Assembly (NCBI GenBank): GCA_029931535.1
Contig: JAQPZY010001628.1
Coordinates: forward strand, 2,552,501 to 2,616,500
Reading direction: 5' to 3'
DNA length: 64,000 nucleotides
DNA from: Margaritifera margaritifera
Lineage: Eukaryota; Mollusca; Bivalvia; Unionida; Margaritiferidae
Shown here: in pieces, positions 56,930-64,000 of the stretch
Layout: each line of letters opens with the position of its first letter
Numbering within the stretch: position 1 is the stretch's first letter
Program-made: the position numbers and the translations under genes
Notes under the pieces: generated by a model
Told to the model about the DNA's origin: nothing
What the model saw: the letters and a program-made list of their open reading frames with translations, nothing else
Databases searched by the model: none

Positions 56930-57370
56930 TTCCATGCAGTTGTATGAGGCGCCGTAGCGGACAAAACTTCGTCGAGAATTCCAATTTCACATGTTGAATC
57001 AAATTGTTGGTGTTAAATATTTCATTTCTCATGTCGAGTTTTTAGATGTTATCTGTTGAATTACACAGCGGTGGTTTAAAATTTCAATGTTGTACTTAGA
57101 GAATTAAAATTTCACATGTTGAATCGAATTGTTGGTGTTGAAAGTTCCGTTTCATATGTCGAGATTTGAGATTTTGTCTGTTGAATTAGACAGAGGTGGG
57201 TGAAATAAAAATGTTTTATGTGGAGAATTTCAATTTCAAATGCTGAATCGAACTGTTGGTGTTGAAAGTTCCGTTTCGGATTTCGAGGTTTGAGATTTTG
57301 TCTGTTCCATTTACTATGTCGAGAATTCCAATTTCACATGTTTGAATCGAAGTTTGTGTTGATAATGTCT
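56930..57370. repeat. Degenerate repeat array, about 115 bp per unit
   Basis: Four diverged copies share 'CAATTTCACATGTTGAATC' and 'TTGTTGGTGTTGAAAGTTCC' plus 'GAGATTTTGTCTGTTGAATT'. The left flank 'GAGGCGCCGTAGCGGACAAA' and one unit recur in reverse complement at 59,880-60,090, so this is a dispersed family. Confidence 0.7.
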
Positions 57371-57966
57371 GTCATCAATACATTTGACTGCATATGCAGT
57401 TCAAAGACACTTTATTCTTTTTTGTCCATAAATGTGAAGATAAGACAAGAACTGGGTGTATTCTAGAAATTATGATATTCCAAATATTGGTTATAATCAG
57501 AACACAAATATTACAAGATTTAAGCACACTTAATTACTACCATCTTCCTCAAGTGTTTAAGTAAAGAAAGTTTCTTCCATGATGTTGACACTTTTAACCT
57601 GCCAGAGTTTTAAGTTTCCTCTTTTATGTCCTTGTAGAGTTAATTTTTGTCACCGAAAATCAAGAACCAATTATTTTTTTAAAATGATTGAATAAGCTTT
57701 TCTGGTTATGTATTTATTATAGCATTCTGTTGTAAAAAGGTATCCAAGTAACTTCTTGGCATTCTTGTGGCAAACATTCATACTTTGACGCAGACTTCTA
57801 GCAAGAACAACTTTTGTGCCTCAAAAGTATTCCCTCACCCCAACCCCCAGGATCTAATACGGGCATGGTAATTATCCTCCACGAATGGCACTTTATACGC
57901 GAAATCTCGCGATCAAAAGGGTATCTTATTTTATCATGAATTGTTGTTTTTGTTATTATCATTGCT

Positions 57967-58004
<38 letters not shown>

Positions 58005-58370
58005 AGTTGCTGCTGTCTTGTTGTTGTTCCTGTAATATTAGAAAATCTCGAAGGGGAGTGGCTGAGTCGTAAAATTCGAAAAACCCAATGTTTCATATGT
58101 AGCTCATCCATTGCAAAGACCATTCACGTTTGGAATGATAATCCCTTTAATCTAATCGGCTGCATGTCAGAATGTTCTCCATTGAGTGCACACGACCAAG
58201 AGCGGTCAGTTCCAATAAACAAAGACCATCGCATCTGCTACACGATGAATATACTAAGCTTTGGTAGAATCAAACACATAAGCGACTATTTACGTTCGTA
58301 TGGAATGAAAAGGGCATTTTGCAACTGATTAAAGCAAATTGTTGTAAAAATGTACAAAATGGCCTAACAC
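57371..58370. other. No gene seen
   Basis: An (ATT)n run lies near 57,970-58,002. A frame of about 90 codons ending at 58,328 matches no known family. Confidence 0.4.
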
Positions 58371-58640
58371 AACTTTGCCAGGCCCGCCGACAGAAATTCC
58401 GGGCCCCTGGGCAGAGCAGTCATGGGCCCCAAAACTAGTTTAATTTTTTGTATATAAAAACCTGTGTACGGTTTTGAATATAAAACCGTTAGTAATCTAC
58501 CATAACTTGGATTCTTGCAAAGAACACATTTTAATAATGCAAAGATTAATTTATATTTTATAACTGAGTTGACGGCGGGCCCTAGAAATCGCTGGATCCT
58601 GGTCAATCCCCCCCCCCTCCCCCACCTGCGGGCCTGAATT
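58371..58640. other. GC-rich patch, probably an old transposon remnant
   Basis: 'GGCCCGCCGACAGAAATTCC' and 'CCTGCGGGCCTGAATTTTGC' bracket an AT-rich centre, with a poly(C) run. Its composition differs from the flanks. Confidence 0.35.
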
Positions 58641-58789
58641 TTGCTACAGCCTTTCATAAAAAGGTAATATTTTAGTGTGTTGCACTCACCAAAATCCTTG
58701 ATAAACCGAACTAACCACAAGAAAGCCAGAGCTGAACCCTCAACCAATACACCCGAGGTAAAATGCGTGGCCTTGACCCCATGGTCATG

Positions 58790-59430
58790 TATGATTAATT
58801 GTCGTACTTTCATAATGATTCATCCAATACATCAACACAATCCATCAATGTGTTTAGGAAATGTAAGCAAATGAAAAACACTTTAACCAAAACATTAATG
58901 CAAATTTTCTCTCTGACTGTGAACCAAAGATCAAAGGGGCGAGAGTGCGTGTTGCAGAGTGGTTTTAGCTTCATGACGATTTCACCCCAAGTATGAAGAA
59001 AATCCACCCAGGGCTTTAAGAAATATAAGCAAAAAAAAAATAAAACCAACTCTACAAAACCTGAACGCAAGTTTTATATGACTTACTCTAGGAAACGTTC
59101 CGCTTGTTTCGCACTCATTTTATTTATTTATTTATTTTTTTTTTTTTTTGGGGGGGGGGGGTGCACCTGCTCCGCCCCTGATAGTAAGTATGATGAGAAA
59201 CTGTCAAGGAGTTTAGGAAATATTAGCAAATTAAAAAAAACAAAAAAATCATAACGCACATTTTCTGTAAAGGTAAATGGGGCGAGTGAGCATGTTATAG
59301 AATGAATTGTCTTAGATTTAAAATGATTCACGCCAAGTATAACGAGAATCTATGAAGGGGTTTAGGAAATCTATGCAAATTAACAATTGCAATAAAAACC
59401 ATAACTGTTGATAACGCAGATGCCACCATC
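58790..59430. repeat. Degenerate direct repeats, about 3 copies
   Basis: Blocks 'GTTTAGGAAAT(G/A)T(A/T)AGCAAA' and 'TTCA(C/T)(C/G)CCAAGTAT' recur near 58,850, 59,010, 59,215 and 59,350, with related sequence between. A poly(T)/poly(G) run interrupts at 59,118-59,161. Confidence 0.55.
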
Positions 59431-59879
59431 TGAGAAGTGACTGTTATGTCTCGCTTCCCACAAACATTGGCTCGAAGTCACCTACTTTAGTTTATATTTG
59501 TGGTACTCACAGAGATGCATTTGTACGCAAACTTGCATTACTCTGGAACTAACAATACCAGAGGTACTGACCTAAACGAAAAATTAAATTGAAGTAATTT
59601 CTTCTTCTATTTTCTGGCATTCATGCAGCTTCTCATTATAAGGATTTTATGTATGAAATTTAAACAAATAATAAACATAATAAAACTTGATTGAGACCTT
59701 GTTTAGGCAGGGTTTTTTTGGAGGGGGGATGGTGCCAGTCATTTCGCCCAATCATGGGTCAGATAGGCATCACATTATAGCTTATAAAATACATGTATGT
59801 AATCAACATCATACAGCATAAAAAGGTGCAAGATTAAATACAGATGTAAACATAAAACAATGTATTGCATACTTATGTG

Positions 59880-60150
59880 GATTTCTGGACATAAAAAATG
59901 GACCTTTCAACCACAACTATGTAATTCAACAGACACAATCTAAACACTTGACATTGGAAATGGAACTTTTGACAAAAAACAATTTGATTCAACAGGTGAA
60001 ATTGGAATTCTCGACACACAACATTCAAATTTCAACTGCTTCTTTCTCAGTGGACCAACTTTTGTCCTCTACGGCACCTCATAGTTTAGCTGCTTCGCTG
60101 GCTTGGGATTTGCAAAAGGCCAGATGCATCTCCCGCATGTTGTAAGATGC
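59880..60150. repeat. Inverted dispersed copy of the 57-kb repeat family
   Basis: 'AACAGGTGAAATTGGAATTC' and 'CTCTACGGCACCTCATAG' are the reverse complement of blocks at 56,930-57,130. Confidence 0.65.
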
Positions 60151-60154
60151 GACT

Positions 60155-60345
60155 AATGGAAGCAGAAGTTCAGTGGCATATTGGACTCATGACCAAAAGG
60201 GTGCGGGTTCGATTCCTACAATTGGATCTGCGCAGCTGGCTACAAATGTGCGTCCTTGGGCAAGGTACTTTACTCCCACTGCCCGGCACTAAATAACCTA
60301 CTTGTGTTGATGTGACATAAAAACTCCAAACCAAATCCTGCGGAT
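60155..60345 (+). mobile_element. tRNA-headed SINE with conserved central domain
   Basis: A-box-like 'AGTGGCATATTGGACTC' and B-box 'GCGGGTTCGATTCC' are followed by 'GTGCGTCCTTGGGCAAGGTA', the conserved SINE central domain. The tail 'AAAAACTCCAAACCAAA' resembles the tails of the copies at 9.6 and 33.3 kb. Confidence 0.7.
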
Positions 60346-62340
60346 TGAAACGAGGTTGAGTTTTAAATAGTCTCACAAAACATGTCAAACATAAGGGAAA
60401 TAGTGTACAAGATGTCTGACAAAATATATTAATAAAACAAAACAACTAGAAGATGCGTTTTGAATCTGATCATCAGATTGGCCCAGATGGGCTGCTATGG
60501 TGTACCCCTGTTAGCAGGCTACATATAGCATATGTATGACAGATATTTTTCAGTTAACATTTTGTGCAGCAACACCAGTTAAGCTGCATTTTGTATCCAA
60601 GGCTTTCATTATACCTTCAATACTGACAATTTGCCATCGCTCATGGAATTAGGCAAACGAGACTATATATCTGCGTCTTCTGCATTTTGGATTAACTCCT
60701 CATACAACTACTTATAATGAAAGAATCAATTTCTAATGGTTTTGACAGTATGCCAATACAGTCTGATACCATGAATATTGCAATAAAGATGTGTTGACTT
60801 ATGGTCTTATATATAGTACGAGAACCAGTGTACTCAACATTATTACAATGCTTGGAAACATGCTTTCTCTACATAAGCTACAAATAACTGCATGACATAC
60901 TTTTAATCCTCAACTCAATCACACAATCACCAATCAAGTCAAGAATGTCTGAATGTGCAACAAAGGATGCAAAGGGGTCATGAAAATGTGTCAATCGCAT
61001 GATATTTCACAGGATTCTAGTGATCTAGTGCTCTAGATAAAACACAATAAAGTTCAACTGATTAAATACTATAATTCTAAATCTCAGCAAAAGTAGGTAT
61101 GAGTCACCAACTAAAGTAGAAATGAAAACCAAGCACTGTACCCATGAATTAAAACATCTCTCTGTTTACTGTTTTAATTGTATTTATATAAGATTGCTTT
61201 TGTCCTCAAGCGTGTATCCATTTTGGGGCCTGTGACTCACATTTTTCAGTCGCTAGGTCACATGTGTCTCCAAATTTGAAATTTCTACAGAAAGCAACAA
61301 GAATGTTACAATACAAACTGGATGGAGATAGTGAACAAAATTTGCATGATGAAACACGAACTCAAACAAACACTTTGACAAGAGCATGCATCCAGTTTTA
61401 AAAACACCAGCTAACAATTAAAATTATTTGTTCGTTTGGATAACCTGTTTTTATTTTTCAAGCTCATAAATTATCATCCAAGACACAAAAGACATAAGAA
61501 GCAAACATTACTAGTAGTAATTCACACTTTTAATGCACAAAACTTAAAGTTTACATTCAATATGAATCTTCTGCTCAGAAGCTGGACTTTCACACCATTA
61601 CATTCAATAAAAACCTGAAAGAAAATAAAGGAAATGTATATTAACCATGCATTATTAAAAAGAATGATTAGTGATCTGGATCTGTTAGCAAAAAAGCAAA
61701 TATTTTTGTCTTTTTATAGACAAGCAATAATTAGTCACATATCAGAATTCTGTAGTAAAATACTGAAATGTCCTTTTAACATGATTTTTGGTTCACGTGT
61801 TGTTCTTATTGGTGCTGGGTATTTCACCATTTAATTTAACTTTGTCGAATTTAAACATACTTTACTTGCCATTATTCTAAACAAAATGGGGTCATAACTT
61901 AGATTAAGCACATCCCCTACAGTATTAGTCATACATAGACTGAGGCACAATAGTCACATGATTCAATGCAATCAATAGGTTTTAATATGTCAGATGCAGG
62001 GAAGGTCATATTATGGAATAAGTAGGAGAGACATCAGAAACAACATGAAATGTGGCGGATATTAAACAAGATCACTGCACATAAACATTTTCTTTAATTT
62101 CGTATCAGATGTACAACTGCTGCTTTCACTGCACTGTCCATAAACTTTTGTAAAATGCTATCAAGTATTATAAATGTAAAATGAGGAAAGGAAGTGCCCC
62201 ATAATGCCAGAAAGGACATTTTAAAATCAAAATTCAGTGGAAGTAAATTCTTAAAATGCTTATATGATGAAAACGCACCTATCATTTTCATCTATCGAGC
62301 AATAACAATTTCTATTCAGATGCAATTTTAAACCTAATGC
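60346..62340. other. No gene seen
   Basis: AT-rich sequence without supportable exons. Confidence 0.4.
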
Positions 62341-63250
62341 CAATAAAGGCAGTCAATTGTCGTATGAGTAATCAAAGGGAAGTAACTCTTGCAAGTACCT
62401 TCCATGGTGAACCTATATGATTCTGAAATCTTGGATCAACCCACAAAAAATTAATGCCTGCTTTTCATTGCCATGAGGCCAAATACTCAGGACTTTCATC
62501 CATGTGGACTGGTGTTAAGTATTACAACAGGCTTTTTCTTTTACCCTATAGGAGAGTCCCCAACTCAAAGAAATGTGTCAAAATTGGTTGGGACTCTACA
62601 TATTTTTTCATGTGCTATATAAATAGCATAAGGACTCTTGACTGGACTCTCAGTACTAAAAGCCCGAGAAAAACCCTGTTATAAGTATAAATTGTGGAAT
62701 AGACTTTTTTAAAAATCAAAACTTGATGGAAGTCATATCCTAATAAGATGAAAAAACACCTTTCATTTTCACCTCTGCAGCCCACAAAAAACTCAATTCA
62801 ATTCCGATACAATTTTTCAGCCTGTTGACACTAAAGGCAATTATTTTAGGATCTAGAAATGAAAGTTTAATGGAGAAATTCCTCTCTCTAACTAACAAAA
62901 GGGAAATATTTCTAAACATAAATGGGAGTTATCAAAGAAATAAAGGTAGTACTTATAAATATGCAATTTTTGCATATTTGGTTGACCTTTTAGCACAATT
63001 CTGTAGAAATTAGCATGAATCCTGCAATCACCATTCTAGAATAGACCTTGGATAATTATTTCATGCATAAACAAAGAGAAGTAACTCCTACAGGTACTCT
63101 GTGGTAAACATATGTAACTGAAATCCTGGACCGACCTAGGTAAAGATAGATCAAGACATTGTTAATGTCTGCTTTTATTTGACATAGGACTAAATATATG
63201 GGACTTTTATCTTTTATTCGAGCCACAGCCCTAAATAATCTTGACTTTTA
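62220..63250. repeat. Diverged direct duplication, about 500-700 bp apart
   Basis: 'AAAATCAAAATTCAGTGGAA' (62,222) pairs with a similar block at 62,714. 'AAAGGGAAGTAACTCTTGCA' (62,375) pairs with a block near 63,075. 'CTGAAATC(T/C)TGGA' and 'TGCC/TGCTTTT' words also recur in order. Confidence 0.55.
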
Positions 63251-63350
63251 TCTTTTATTTAATCCACAGTCCTAAAATGCAGGTAAAGCTTCCTAATCAT
63301 GCCTCATTTAGCAGAGCCTGATTTCAGCTTTCAACCCTATTTGGAAGAAA

Positions 63351-64000
63351 TTTTTCACTTGCCCAAAATGCCATATTACCCTGACTGAAGATATTATTTG
63401 ATTGCCATTTTCACTTGCCCAAAATACCATATTACCCCGACTGAAGATATTATTTATTTGCCATTTTCACTTGCCCAAAATACCATATTACCCAGACTGA
63501 AGATAATTTTTTGAATGCCATTTTCACTTGCCCAAAATACCATATTACCCCGACTGAAGATATTATTTGAATGCCATTTTCACTTGCCCAAAATACCATA
63601 TTACCCAGACTGGAGATATTATTTGAATGCCATTTTCACTTGCCCAAAATACCATATTACCCAGACTGAAGATATTATCTGAATGCCATTTTCACTTGCC
63701 CAAAATACCATATTACCCAGACTGGAGATATTATTTGAATGCCATTTTCACTTGCCCAAAATACCATATTACCCAGACTGAAGATATTATTTGAATGCTA
63801 TTTTCACTTGCCCAAAATACCATATTACCCAGACTGAAGATATTATTTGAATGCCATTTTCACTTGCCCAAAATACCATATTACCCCGACTGAAGATATT
63901 ATTTGAATGCCATTTTCACTTGCCCAAAATACCATATTACCCAGACTGGAGATATTATTTGAATGCCATTTTCACTTGCCCAAAATACCATATTACCCAG
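63351..64000. repeat. 56-bp minisatellite, at least 11 units, runs off the window
   Basis: The unit is 'TTTTCACTTGCCCAAAATAC' plus 'CATATTACCCAGACTGAAGA' plus 'TATTATTTGAATGCCA'. Variants alternate CCCAGACTG/CCCCGACTG and AAGAT/GGAGAT. The array continues past the right edge. Confidence 0.95.

Noticed and set aside
58364..58813. 149-codon minus frame
   Set aside because: It spans a GC-rich transposon-like patch and poly(G) run, and matches no family.

Overview
The window looks like nuclear DNA of a marine invertebrate, most likely a lophotrochozoan such as a mollusc. The evidence is AT-rich DNA dense in minisatellites and microsatellites, tRNA-headed SINEs with a conserved central domain, spliced genes with GT-AG introns, and a CABIT-domain (THEMIS/GAREM-like) gene. 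The species cannot be fixed from the sequence alone.

Region 1 (1 to about 8.7 kb) is the right-hand part of an endogenous Maverick/Polinton (adintovirus-like) element, with every gene on the + strand. In order it holds a BIR-domain gene open at the window edge, an F-box-like repeat frame, two unidentified accessory genes (one with a membrane anchor), an A32/FtsK-HerA-type packaging ATPase, a small basic protein, a lysine-rich core-type protein, a pX-like protein, a conserved linker protein with the 'LVPY' start, a chromodomain integrase, a two-helix membrane protein, a penton-like minor capsid protein, and a separate 92-codon gene. Major capsid protein, protease and DNA polymerase B are absent and presumably lie left of the window. 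The copy is lightly damaged: one base-level lesion in the integrase, one in the penton gene, one or two in the accessory genes, and several in-frame stops. The most notable signals are two histone-type 3' stem-loops, each followed by a purine-rich element of the U7 target type. They sit just after the penton gene and just after the last small gene. The last small gene also has two perfect CRE sites and a TATA-like box. This suggests that the element ended some mRNAs through the host's S-phase histone pathway.

Region 2 (8.6 to 18.9 kb) has a 40-bp-arm hairpin, nested inverted and direct repeats, a minus-strand SINE, five minisatellite arrays (29, 27, 44, 40 and 46 bp), a nested foldback MITE and a shrunken hAT-related gene on the minus strand. 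Region 3 (18,880-29,114) is one uninterrupted satellite of about 43 bp per unit, roughly 238 units, with higher-order structure.

Region 4 (29.1 to 44.0 kb) carries the only convincing host gene, a three-exon CABIT-domain adaptor (exons at 34,143-35,977, 42,411-42,601 and 43,832-43,899; 697 codons). A SINE and microsatellites lie upstream. Its 6.4-kb first intron holds microsatellites, a 45-bp minisatellite that is open in one minus frame, a decayed reverse transcriptase and another MITE copy. Region 5 (44.0 to 64.0 kb) shows no convincing host exon. It contains minisatellites, simple repeats, SINE and LINE remnants and degenerate repeats, and it ends inside a 56-bp tandem array.
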